From Thermoplasmata archaeon (lineage in GTDB: Archaea; Thermoplasmatota; E2; UBA202; JdFR-43), in the NCBI GenBank assembly GCA_021162065.1, contig JAGGZK010000041.1, positions 1 through 37,985 on the forward strand: a stretch of 37,985 bases of DNA, given 5' to 3'. Below the pieces are notes generated by a model that saw nothing but the letters and a program-made list of their open reading frames with translations, searched no databases and was not told where the DNA came from. The position numbers and the translations under genes are program-made. Every line of letters begins with the position of its first letter. Position 1 is the first letter of the stretch. Shown here piece by piece: positions 24,151-32,700 of this stretch.

Positions 24151-24702
24151 TTCTCCTGTTTTTATTCCCGTTGCTATGAGATGGGCAACCCTTATTGGCT
24201 CGGGAATGGCACCCCTTATGGTGGATAATTTTATTATCTCCTTCACCTCCTCCAGTTCCATACCATAATTTTTCACATATACGGTATAATCCATCACAAT
24301 CTCACTTGTTTTATCTCTCGAAATTATTTTCCATCTTTTTTCCCAGTCATCAAAATGCTTTTTCAATGCCTGCTTTATCTTCTCCATATGGGGCCTGTTC
24401 CTGGTGATGGTTATGACAGGAATGCCCGTTGAATCATAAATCTCTCTTCCGTCAACAACATTGAAGCCGCCGAGTGCAACACCATCAATCATAACCACCT
24501 TTATCTGTCCCCTATGTCTTGTTCTCTCAATCATTTCCACTATCTTGGAAGTGGCGTCCGTGCCATCCACCTCAATGGTGGTTTTCAAAACGCCCTCCAG
24601 ATATGTTCCTCCTCTCATTACTACACCCACAACATCCACATTGCCATCTTTAAAGGAAAAGGGCATATCGTCTATACCCAGAATTCTTATCTCCCTCTTC
24701 AT
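24133..24702 (-). CDS. DUF99 (endonuclease V-like) protein
   Basis: A 189-aa archaeal DUF99 protein, a family related in fold to endonuclease V. Visible: RILGIDDMPFSF near the N-terminus, VDVVGVVMRGGTYLEGVL, VVMIDGVALGGFNVVD and PVITITRNRP. The acidic residues in GIDD and IDGVALGGFN match the family core. No activity is established. Its ATG overlaps the pth2 stop as ATGA, so it is the last gene of a three-gene minus-strand operon. The 3' end overlaps GGGP synthase by 18 nt. Confidence 0.9.
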   Translation of the reverse strand: MKREIRILGIDDMPFSFKDGNVDVVGVVMRGGTYLEGVLKTTIEVDGTDATSKIVEMIERTRHRGQIKVVMIDGVALGGFNVVDGREIYDSTGIPVITITRNRPHMEKIKQALKKHFDDWEKRWKIISRDKTSEIVMDYTVYVKNYGMELEEVKEIIKLSTIRGAIPEPIRVAHLIATGIKTGESHGRC

Positions 24703-25046
24703 CTTAATGGAAGATGCCCCGTGAGCTCATCCAGTTTCTCCTCTTTATCAGGTCCGAGAGCCATGGCTGTTAATGTGCCAGGTTCCAGCTGCGTCAATCC
24801 AGCATCCTTTATAGTCACCACCGTTATACCCATGGCCCTCGCATCCTCCTCTATCTTCATTATTTCCTTGTAAGGAGCCTTCAGAACAACCTTCTTCTGC
24901 CCCTCATCCATCCATTTCTGAAAGAGAGCGGGATTTCTTTTATGGGCAGCAAAGGAGCACTCCACGGCGGCATGGGCCACCTGCGCCGCCATCTTGCCGC
25001 ACCCCATTTTTATGCTTGAGTTAACCACGATTACCATTTTGAGCAT
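24699..25046 (-). CDS. pth2: Peptidyl-tRNA hydrolase, archaeal/eukaryotic type (Pth2)
   Basis: A 115-aa enzyme that frees tRNA from drop-off peptidyl-tRNA. Family signatures are MVIVVNSSIKMGCGKMAAQVAHAA (about 4-27), the central KVVLKAPYKEIMKIEEDA, VVTIKDAGLTQLEPGT and a final TAMALGPDKEE. The length is right. A GGTGG sequence lies just before the ATG, whose first 26 nt overlap the upstream barrel-protein gene. It is followed by DUF99 with an ATGA overlap. Confidence 0.96.
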   Translation of the reverse strand: MLKMVIVVNSSIKMGCGKMAAQVAHAAVECSFAAHKRNPALFQKWMDEGQKKVVLKAPYKEIMKIEEDARAMGITVVTIKDAGLTQLEPGTLTAMALGPDKEEKLDELTGHLPLR

Positions 25047-25272
25047 TTTTCCACCTTTTTGCCAGTGCCTCTGCCTTATCCCACTGGACTATGCCTCTCA
25101 CCCTTATTTCCTCCCCCCTCATCTCCACATGCTTGAATGGAATGGCGTAGAATTTCTCGCCCTTCTTTATTATGAGCATGTCTTCAAAGACCGAGATGCT
25201 CTCCCCTATCCTTTTACCCTGCGAGTCCACCACGAACCGTGCCACATATGAGAGTTTATTTCGGAAGGGCAT
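25021..25272 (-). CDS. Small PRC-barrel-like protein
   Basis: An 83-aa archaeal protein with alternating beta pattern (LSYVARFVVDSQGKRIGES, FYAIPFKHVEMRGEEI), reminiscent of a PRC-barrel or the small archaeal DUF5749 family. PRC barrels can bind RNA or proteins of RNA metabolism. It heads the operon with pth2 and DUF99 and overlaps pth2 by 26 nt. A minus-strand TATA-like ATTTAAGTAATG (about 25289-25300) lies 24 nt before the ATG. Family assignment is tentative. Confidence 0.6.
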   Translation of the reverse strand: MPFRNKLSYVARFVVDSQGKRIGESISVFEDMLIIKKGEKFYAIPFKHVEMRGEEIRVRGIVQWDKAEALAKRWKNAQNGNRG

Positions 25273-25300
25273 TATTATTAAATATAATCATTACTTAAAT
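25272..25300. promoter_or_regulatory. Interleaved divergent promoters
   Basis: TTATTAAATATAATC (about 25274-25288) is centred 24-26 nt before the plus-strand ATG at 25304. The minus-strand ATTTAAGTAATG (25289-25300) is about 24 nt before the ATG at 25272. Only 31 nt separate the two start codons. Confidence 0.5.
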
Positions 25301-25303
25301 GTG

Positions 25304-26374
25304 ATGCGATTTGACGCGGCCATAGTGGGCGGAGGAGCAGCGGGAAGCATTCTTGCCTGGAAACTGGCGGAAAAGGGATGGAAGGTTGCAGTGCTCGAGA
25401 GGAAAAAGGAGGCAGGAGGGAAGGTGTGTGGTGGACTTGTAAGCCATAGGGTGATAAGATTTTCGGGAACGGAGGCGATAATGAATGAGATAAGGGGGGC
25501 AAGAGTTTTTTTTCCGGGAGGTAAGGAGGTGACAATAGGCGGAGAAAGAATTTACGCATATGTGATAGACAGGGATGCTTTTGACAGGGAGATGGTGGAG
25601 AAGGCAATGGCTGCAGGAGCAGTTTACCACACTGGCTTCAGAGTGGAGAGGATAGCGGATAGAAAAATAGAGGGAAAGGAGGCCATAGAATTTGATTATC
25701 TGATAGGGGCCGATGGGGCATCCAGCATGGTGGCATCATTGCATAATATGGGAGAAATAGAGTACATAAATGCCATTCAGGGCCACTCCAAGGATGGAAA
25801 TAAGGAGGAGTATGTGAGTGTTTATTTTGATAACACAATTTCTCCGGGATTTTTTTCCTGGGTGATTCCGGATGGGGAAAAGGCAAGGATAGGGCTTGGA
25901 AGTGTGGAAAGAAATGTGAGAAAAAAATTGAATATGCTGGAGAAAAAGATTGGTAGGGAGGTGAGGGAGGCAAAAGGGGCAATAATTCCAGCGGGTCTAA
26001 GAAAACTTTACGTCGGAAATGTGGCACTCATCGGAGATGCCGCGGGGCAGGTGAAGGCCACCTCGGGAGGAGGATTATATGCAATATGTGTTGCCGCATC
26101 CTCTCTCGCCGATTCTTTTCCGGATTTTTCGGATTACAAAAAAAGATTTATGAAAGAGTTTGGTGGAGAGATAAAAAGAACACTGATGGCACGGAAAATA
26201 TTTTTGAAGTTGAAAAATGAGGACATGGACCATATTGCAGAATATGTTGAAAGCGAAACAAAAATGATTTCCAGATATGGGGATATAGATTATCAATCAG
26301 AGGTGGCAAAGCGATTTTTCGTGAAACATCCCCTTGCAACCCTCATGATTTTGATGAAAAGATTTTTCATTTAA
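25304..26374 (+). CDS. Geranylgeranyl reductase-family flavoprotein
   Basis: FAD-dependent reductase that saturates geranylgeranyl chains of archaeal ether lipids. I chose ATG 25304 (MRFDAAIVGGGAAG): the tracked start at 25172 adds 44 residues overlapping a divergent gene, and a TATA box lies 24-26 nt before 25304 (GTG 25301 is a near alternative). The 356-aa chain shows the FAD motif IVGGGAAGSILAWKLAEKG, GGKVCGGLV with the family cysteine, SPGFFSWVIPDG as the PxxYxWxFP-like site, and VALIGDAAGQVKATSGGGL. Function fits CarS and GGGPS nearby. Confidence 0.9.
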   Translation: MRFDAAIVGGGAAGSILAWKLAEKGWKVAVLERKKEAGGKVCGGLVSHRVIRFSGTEAIMNEIRGARVFFPGGKEVTIGGERIYAYVIDRDAFDREMVEKAMAAGAVYHTGFRVERIADRKIEGKEAIEFDYLIGADGASSMVASLHNMGEIEYINAIQGHSKDGNKEEYVSVYFDNTISPGFFSWVIPDGEKARIGLGSVERNVRKKLNMLEKKIGREVREAKGAIIPAGLRKLYVGNVALIGDAAGQVKATSGGGLYAICVAASSLADSFPDFSDYKKRFMKEFGGEIKRTLMARKIFLKLKNEDMDHIAEYVESETKMISRYGDIDYQSEVAKRFFVKHPLATLMILMKRFFI

Positions 26375-26389
26375 ACGGGATTCATTAAC

Positions 26390-27400
26390 GTGGTTCTTGC
26401 TGTGGAGGTAAAGGCAGAGGATGCAGAGAAAGCAAAGGATAAGTTGCTAAAAATGGGACTGCTGGACGATGGGAGAAAAATAAAGAGGAAGGGGAAAAAG
26501 GTAATCATACCTGTGAAGGAAATACCCTCTCTTGATATAGATTTCAGAGTTGTTGATGACGGAGATTACATGGAAAGGAAAAAATTTGTTCCCATGGAAG
26601 AGATAAGGGAAATACTGAAGGACAGGATATCATCCAGGGATTTTGAGAGATTGCCAGAGAAATGGGAAAAATTTGGGGATGTACTGATAATAAAGATGGG
26701 AGGAATAGAAAATAAAAGAGTTGTTGCAGAGGCATATGCAAAGGTTCTGAAATGTAAAACCGTGCTGGAAGATGCCGGAGGAATAAAGGGGGAAGAAAGA
26801 AGGCCCGATTTCATATTTTTGTATGGCAACAACGCTGAAACAATTCATGTGGAAAATGGCATAAAGTACAAATTCGATGCTTCTAAGATAATGTTCTCTT
26901 CAGGCAACATAGACGAGAGGATAAGGATGGCAGAGGTGGCTAAGGAAGGCGAAACGGTGGTGGACATGTTTGCGGGGATAGGATATTTCACATTACCTTT
27001 GGCCATCTACGGAAAAGCAAAGGTATATGCATGTGAGATTAATCCGCAGGCGTATGAATACTTAAAGGAAAATGTGATGCTGAATGGAGTTGCCGACAGA
27101 GTGAAACCTCTGCTTGGGGATTGCAGAGAAGTGGCACCTCATAGCATAGCAGATAGAGTGGTAATGGGGTATTTTGATTCCATACCCTTTTTCCCCTATG
27201 CTCTTAGATGTATAAGAGATGAGGGGATAATACATTTCCATATAAAATGCAAGGATGAGGATTTTCCGGAGAGGATTATGGAAATTCTCAGAGACAAGGG
27301 GAAAAAACAGGGATGGAGGGTGGAAATGCTGGGCAGCAGGAAGGTGAAATCTTATGCTCCCAGAATAATTCACGGAGTCATTGATATCAGAGTTGCATGA
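26390..27400 (+). CDS. taw2: Trm5/Taw2-family tRNA-Phe wyosine enzyme
   Basis: A 336-aa class I AdoMet enzyme acting at position 37 of tRNA-Phe. An N-terminal D1-like domain (about 1-60) reads LLDDGRKIKRKGKKVIIPV, as in Trm5. The central part has KTVLEDAGGIKGEERRPD and YKFDASKIMFSSGN, and the AdoMet core has VVDMFAGIGYFTLPLA and ACEINPQAYEYLKENV. Where Trm5 has an NLP motif this protein has VVMGYFDSIPFFPYAL, closer to Taw2 (aminocarboxypropyl transferase). It starts with GTG 15 nt after the geranylgeranyl reductase stop, perhaps co-transcribed. I call Taw2 with moderate certainty; Trm5 is the alternative. It overlaps the Nudix gene by 14 nt tail-to-tail. Confidence 0.82.
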   Translation: MVLAVEVKAEDAEKAKDKLLKMGLLDDGRKIKRKGKKVIIPVKEIPSLDIDFRVVDDGDYMERKKFVPMEEIREILKDRISSRDFERLPEKWEKFGDVLIIKMGGIENKRVVAEAYAKVLKCKTVLEDAGGIKGEERRPDFIFLYGNNAETIHVENGIKYKFDASKIMFSSGNIDERIRMAEVAKEGETVVDMFAGIGYFTLPLAIYGKAKVYACEINPQAYEYLKENVMLNGVADRVKPLLGDCREVAPHSIADRVVMGYFDSIPFFPYALRCIRDEGIIHFHIKCKDEDFPERIMEILRDKGKKQGWRVEMLGSRKVKSYAPRIIHGVIDIRVA

Positions 27401-27788
27401 GAGAATCTATCACATCCTCCAGTTTTGGAACCGTATCATATTCTTTTAATTTCTCCCTTTCAATCCATCTGTATTCTTCATGCTCCCAATCAATTTTTAT
27501 TTCTTCCCTGTCACTTTTGAATAAAAAGGGATGAATTCTCCATGTTCTTCCTGTATTTTCATCCACAAACTCCATTATCTCCCCCTGTTTAAGCAATTTT
27601 ACCTCCTCCCTGCTTAACCCCGTTTCCTCCTCTATCTCCCTTATTGCTCTCTCAAGGGGGGTTTCATTTTCTTCCAGATATCCCGAGACGCCAGCCCACT
27701 TTCCCCTATATGTGGAAACTCTCTGACCTCTTTTAAGCAGAAGAATCTTTCCATCTTTTGTCAGAATGGAAGTAACCACGTCCGTCAT
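27387..27788 (-). CDS. Nudix hydrolase
   Basis: A 133-aa Nudix protein. The Nudix box GYLEENETPLERAIREIEEE, continued by TGL, matches GX5EX7REUXEEXGU. The N-terminus MTDVVTSILTKDGKILLLKRG and a C-terminal EEYRWIEREKL complete the domain. Substrates of such archaeal Nudix proteins (damaged or capped nucleotides, NDP-sugars) are not predictable. The ATG overlaps the PIN-ATPase stop as ATGA with an upstream GGTGAGG, so it is translated with that gene, which suggests an RNA or nucleotide housekeeping role. Confidence 0.92.
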   Translation of the reverse strand: MTDVVTSILTKDGKILLLKRGQRVSTYRGKWAGVSGYLEENETPLERAIREIEEETGLSREEVKLLKQGEIMEFVDENTGRTWRIHPFLFKSDREEIKIDWEHEEYRWIEREKLKEYDTVPKLEDVIDSLMQL

Positions 27789-29566
27789 TTTATCCTCACC
27801 ACCATTCTTCTGTTCTCCACTATTGCTTCCACTATCTTTTTGCCCAGTGCATTGCCCCTCTTCACCCTTATCTCTCCATTTTCCGATATGCTCCCTGAAA
27901 AAACCTCCTCGCCATCTATGACTATGGTGGCGTTTCTACCCCCATATCCCTTCCCTATCTTCAGAACAAGGTCTTTTTTTCTTTTAACGATATGGGGAAC
28001 AATCTCCGCCTCTCCCAGCAGAGGTTTAACCTGTATTTTTATACCTGCCTCCCTCTCTATGGCAGATATTGTTTTCCCCCCTCTTCCTATTATATGAGGT
28101 ATGTTTTCCTCGCTCACATAAACATTTGCAGTCCCTCCATTAATTTCCACCTTTGCTTCCCCATCTATGTACTTCTCCACCAGATGTTTCAACTGCCGCT
28201 CTGCGAGATTTTTTAATGGATTCTGCTCCACGCCCTCGACGGGCATCACCACCACCTGCTCGCCGTAGGTATATATCTCATAGAGGGGTTTCTTGGTGTA
28301 AAAGTTCTTCACCACTATTACGGGTCTGGCTAAATCTGCTTCTTCCATTCCATGGGGTATTTTAACCGTGAATTCCAGTTCCAATATTTCCTTTATCTCT
28401 CCTCCCACGATATGTATGACGGTGTCAACCACCTGGGGAATCATCCCGAGTTCTACCCGCCCTATTAAACGCTGTACCGCATCTATGGCACGATTGGCAT
28501 GTGTGACACCTATTAGACCCACGCCCGCCAGACGCAAATCGGCAAAAACCCTGAAGTCATTGCCCCTCCTCACCTCATCATAAACAACGAAATCGGGTCG
28601 GACGAGCAATAATATCTCTGCCGTCAATTCCATTCTTTTCTCCAAAGGAGCATACTGGGTGATTTCATCCCTCACCTGCAAATCGCGGGGATTCTCCATG
28701 GTCTTGACTATGGCTCCCAGTCCATACAAATATTCCGCCACCGCCTGGGCAAAGGTGGATTTTCCCGAGCCGGGAGGCCCGGAAACGAGAATTCCGCGAT
28801 GATAGTTGGAGAGGCGCTCCTTCACATCATCATGCAGATTGTAGTCATCAATGGTAAGTTTTATTATGGGACGGGTGGCCGTGATTTCAAATTTATCCGA
28901 AAAGGGTTGTCTTGCTATGACTATTCTCATGTTTCCAAGCTGCACCACCGTAACTCCCTTTCTGTCTATCTCTATGAAGCTGTCCGCATCCCTCTTCGCA
29001 TGCTCTATTATCTGATGGGTGAGTTCGTTCAATCTTTTTTCAGTGAGTTTCTCTTTCCCAATTTCCACAATTTGAAAATTCCCGGGTTTGCCCTTTTTTG
29101 CATATGCTCTACAGCCCTCTCTCAGATGAACGCTCATGGTGGTATCGTCGAAATAATTTAGAATCTCCAGTTTTCTTTCTTCCCGGAGGGGTTTTATGTA
29201 GAGTACATTTAATCCCTTTGCTTTCGCAGCCTTCGCCTGAATGGAATCAGATGTTACGAGAGTTGCCCCAGTTTCCTCTGCCACGTTCCTTATTATAGCA
29301 TCCACTCTTCCAAACTCTATCTCCTCTTTTGTTGGATAAACTCCATGAAAATGAATGCGAATCTCTCCACTTTCTCTCAGATTCTGCAGTTCCACTATTT
29401 CATTGAGGCCATTTATACCAGTTTCCCTTCCCATGTTTGCCTGATGTTCAAGTTCTGCCAGCACAGCCATCGGTATTATTATGTCCGCCTTCTCAATTTT
29501 ACCCTCCCTCACAAGTTCTGTTATCCTTCCATCTATGATGACGGAGGTGTCAGGCACTATTTTCAT
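27785..29566 (-). CDS. PIN-domain, PilT-type ATPase, KH-domain protein
   Basis: A 593-aa archaeal PINc/ATPase/KH protein. I chose ATG 29566 (MKIVPDTSVIIDGRI), the normal PIN start. A TATA-like minus-strand AATTTATAGAC (about 29586-29596) lies 25 nt upstream, while the tracked start at 29620 adds 18 residues. The PIN domain (1-130) keeps acidic residues (PDTS, AELE, TSDS). The PilT-like ATPase follows with Walker A GPPGSGKSTFAQ and the Walker B-like PDFVVYDEVRRGND. A KH domain near the C-terminus has IPHIIGRGGKTISAIE. The layout suggests ATP-driven RNA binding and cleavage. It is co-translated with the Nudix gene. Confidence 0.93.
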   Translation of the reverse strand: MKIVPDTSVIIDGRITELVREGKIEKADIIIPMAVLAELEHQANMGRETGINGLNEIVELQNLRESGEIRIHFHGVYPTKEEIEFGRVDAIIRNVAEETGATLVTSDSIQAKAAKAKGLNVLYIKPLREERKLEILNYFDDTTMSVHLREGCRAYAKKGKPGNFQIVEIGKEKLTEKRLNELTHQIIEHAKRDADSFIEIDRKGVTVVQLGNMRIVIARQPFSDKFEITATRPIIKLTIDDYNLHDDVKERLSNYHRGILVSGPPGSGKSTFAQAVAEYLYGLGAIVKTMENPRDLQVRDEITQYAPLEKRMELTAEILLLVRPDFVVYDEVRRGNDFRVFADLRLAGVGLIGVTHANRAIDAVQRLIGRVELGMIPQVVDTVIHIVGGEIKEILELEFTVKIPHGMEEADLARPVIVVKNFYTKKPLYEIYTYGEQVVVMPVEGVEQNPLKNLAERQLKHLVEKYIDGEAKVEINGGTANVYVSEENIPHIIGRGGKTISAIEREAGIKIQVKPLLGEAEIVPHIVKRKKDLVLKIGKGYGGRNATIVIDGEEVFSGSISENGEIRVKRGNALGKKIVEAIVENRRMVVRIK

Positions 29567-29585
29567 TGAAAAATGAATGGAAATG

Positions 29586-29596
29586 TCTATAAATTC
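29586..29596 (-). promoter_or_regulatory. TATA box of the PIN-ATPase operon
   Basis: The minus strand reads AATTTATAGAC, centred about 25 nt before ATG 29566; this decides for the shorter PIN-ATPase reading frame. Confidence 0.5.
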
Positions 29597-29712
29597 TTTT
29601 GTGGGGAAATGCTTCGCCATTTGCCATTAGAAATGATATAACCATGGAAAATGCCTGCCTCTAAAAGTATGTTATCAAATTAAAACACATCCATCACAAA
29701 AATTTCAAAAAC

Positions 29713-29751
29713 AATAAAAAAGGGAAAAGGGGGGTTTTGGCTTTACAGCCA
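29713..29751 (-). terminator. Hairpin plus T-rich terminator of the surface-protein gene
   Basis: On the minus strand TGGCT(GTAA)AGCCA forms a 5-bp stem with the stop codon TAA in its loop, followed by AAACCCCCCTTTTCCCTTTTTTATTG. The arrangement repeats that of the alba terminator. Confidence 0.5.
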
Positions 29752-32700
29752 GTGTGTAAAGTCGACGGTTGCGTCAGATGCCTTGTTGCCTGCTACGTCG
29801 TATGCAGAGACGGTCAGTGTGTACTTGGTTGGCAGGAAGTCGAACTTGTGCCAGTATATCTCGTATGGTGAGGTTGCCTTCTCGTAGGTCATGCCGTCCA
29901 CTGCAAAGGTTACGTAGTCAAGTCCAGATGTTGCATCGCTCGCCGTTGCCTGGAAGGTAATGCCGCCTATGATTATTGTTCCTCCAAGCGGGTTGGCGAA
30001 CAGTTCTCTGCCCATGAAGTAGATGTATCCGCTCTGTGGCACATTTATGCTGGCTGTCGGTGCTGTGTGGTCGAGTTTGAAGGAAACGCTTCCTGTCTCG
30101 CTTGGATTGCCGACCTCGTCAACAGCATAGTATGTTATTGTGTGCTCTCCATCCACATCTATTGTGAATGGTGCTGTGTACTTCTTGTATGCACCGCCAT
30201 CGATGCTGTAGTATATGGCTGCCACTTCGACATTATCGCTTGCTGTCAGTGTTACAGTTACAGGTGTTCTGTACCAGCCAAAGTTGCCATCAGGTGTTGC
30301 AGGATCGAGTGTTGCCTCAACTGTTGGTATCTTGTAATCCACATAGCCCCAGACGGCCACATTGTCAACGAGCCAGCCGTAATCGGTGCCAGTATGGTCG
30401 CTTATGAAGCGGAATCTCACGTATGTTGGTCCCTCATGGTTGATGTAATTGGTTATCTCAACAGATGTTCCTGTCCAGCCACCGCTTGAACCCACCACAT
30501 AGAGTATCGGCTGCCAGGTTGCATTGTCGTCGGATATCTCCACCCAGCCAACGTCGCCATCGGCGAAGCTGTAGTTCTGATCGAATGTCAGCACCGCATA
30601 GTAGGCCTTTGTCAGGTCAAACTCGAAGCCGAGTTTCTCATCCACATCATTATAGTACTGATGATATGGCACGGTTGGTCCAGATGCATTTATGTACAGG
30701 CTTGTGAGACCCATCCAGTCATATCCAGCGGTATTGGTCACATTTATGGACACATGGACTGTGGAGCTTCCAGCCATTGCACTTATATCAATTGTAATTG
30801 TGTTGTTCACACCAGGCGCAGTGTTTGGTATGGGTGTGGATATGCTCGTTGTTCCGTCCCACACATCAATGTTGGCAGTTATTCCGGGTGTTCCCGCAAC
30901 GAAGTTCAACTGCCAGTAGGTCAAATCAAGGCTAACAGGTGCTATCCATGAAGAACCATCGAAGGTTGCAGAGTAGGTACCTGTTCCTCCTGGAGCTCCT
31001 CCATCATAGAAGCCGCCGTCACCGTCTCCGAACCAGTAGTATCCGCCTATTCCGCCCCAAGTCATGCTGTTGAATGGTGTGAGTCCTCTGCCATAAGCAG
31101 CAACTGTACCAAGACCTAACCAGGTTCTTGTCTCGCCATTCCAGTACCATGATAGTGATGGTCCGGTTGCTCCAAATGTTGTCTCCTCGTGCCAGTGGCA
31201 TCCATACCAGATGTACATATGCTCCCAGTTGGCATCTCCATTCTCCATGTCATCGAAGAAGAGTGTGTTCCATGCTGTTCCGTTATATGCAGTTATGTTC
31301 ACATCATCAATGTACCATCCCTTCTCAGTTGTAAGTGCATCAGAGAAGAATCTGAAGCGGAACTTCATGCTGTCGGTGAAGAAGGCTGCAGGCATTATGA
31401 AGTACATACCAGTATATGGACTTGTGAGCCATGTTGTTCCTGGCAGCAGATGTATGCTTATGTCCTGCCATGCATTTGAAGTATTGCCTGTATATTCATC
31501 CAGTATAAACCATGTCTTTCCGCTATCGTTACTCACTTCAACATATCCATAATCGTAATCCTCCTCTATCCAGTACTTGGTTGTAAAGTTGAGGTATGCC
31601 TCAGTTACTCCAGTAAAGTTGAGTGCATTCTTTATTATCAATGTGTCATTCATCTCTCCTGTATAGTTACCGGTATCATCATCTCCATTGTACCAGAAGT
31701 GATTCTGCGGGCAGAGTGAGCATTCCTCAACAATGTGCCAGTTATCATCGCCACCATAGGTGTTGTCATCGCACCATTTTGCTTCTGCATCTTCAAGTAT
31801 CTGCTCCCATATCTCCACTTCTGTGTTCATCTCATTGTTGCTTGCATCCTGATCGCAGTCCAGTTTAACGGATGCTGTTATTATATAGTTACCATATTCG
31901 GTTGTGTTCCACGTGAAATTCAGCACCGCACTCTCGCCGGGCTCAAGGTCCTCGGCTGTCAACGTTGCAGTATATACTGTTGCTCCAGGATAAGAATCCA
32001 CGACTTTCACATTGTCAATCCACATTCCCTCTCCAGCTGTTCCTGCTGCCTCCGCATCCAAGACAAATGCCAGCTCTGGATGCAGATATTTCTCAGCTCC
32101 TGTGAGTTCGTACATCTTCCAGCAGAGATCTCCAAAGCTTGTTGCATCTCCACATCCGCCCCAATAATTGTTGATTTCCCAGTAGATGTCGTTATTTCTT
32201 ATGAAATCGCTAACCGAGAACGTTGTCCATCCAGAAGAACTGTCATGGAACCAGAACGGATCAAGTATTCCTGGATCGTACTGATTTACATCGGTGGTAT
32301 TGACCAGCCATCTCCACTCGGTTCCGGCAGTTACCATCGCAGGCACAACGCCCACATCAGGTCCAAAGTTCCATGTTGTATCAAATACAATATCGAGATT
32401 TCTTGAATGATTTCTCACATCTATAGGTCCTATCCACTTCACTATTTCAAATCCAGCTGGGAATGGATTGCCATTATCATTTGTAGTCAAGGCATGTGTT
32501 GGAGAATAGAATTTGTAATCATCTATATGCCACATTATGTTAGGTTCTGCAAATCCTGCATACTCCCAATCGTATCCTCCTCCCCATTCGCCTATGCTGC
32601 TGCTTTCAAAGTCATCCATTGTCACAGTGTCTTCTATCTTCTGCTGCACTTTCACTTCCACAGGTACATCCTCTGTAAGGGTTCCGTTGTTGTAAACTGT

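Noticed and set aside
25172-25303. Upstream start for the geranylgeranyl reductase
   Set aside because: The extension overlaps the divergent barrel-protein gene and lacks FAD-enzyme similarity; ATG 25304 has a well-spaced TATA box.
29567-29620. 18-residue extension of the PIN-ATPase
   Set aside because: PIN proteins start at the KIVPDTS strand; the TATA box spacing supports ATG 29566.
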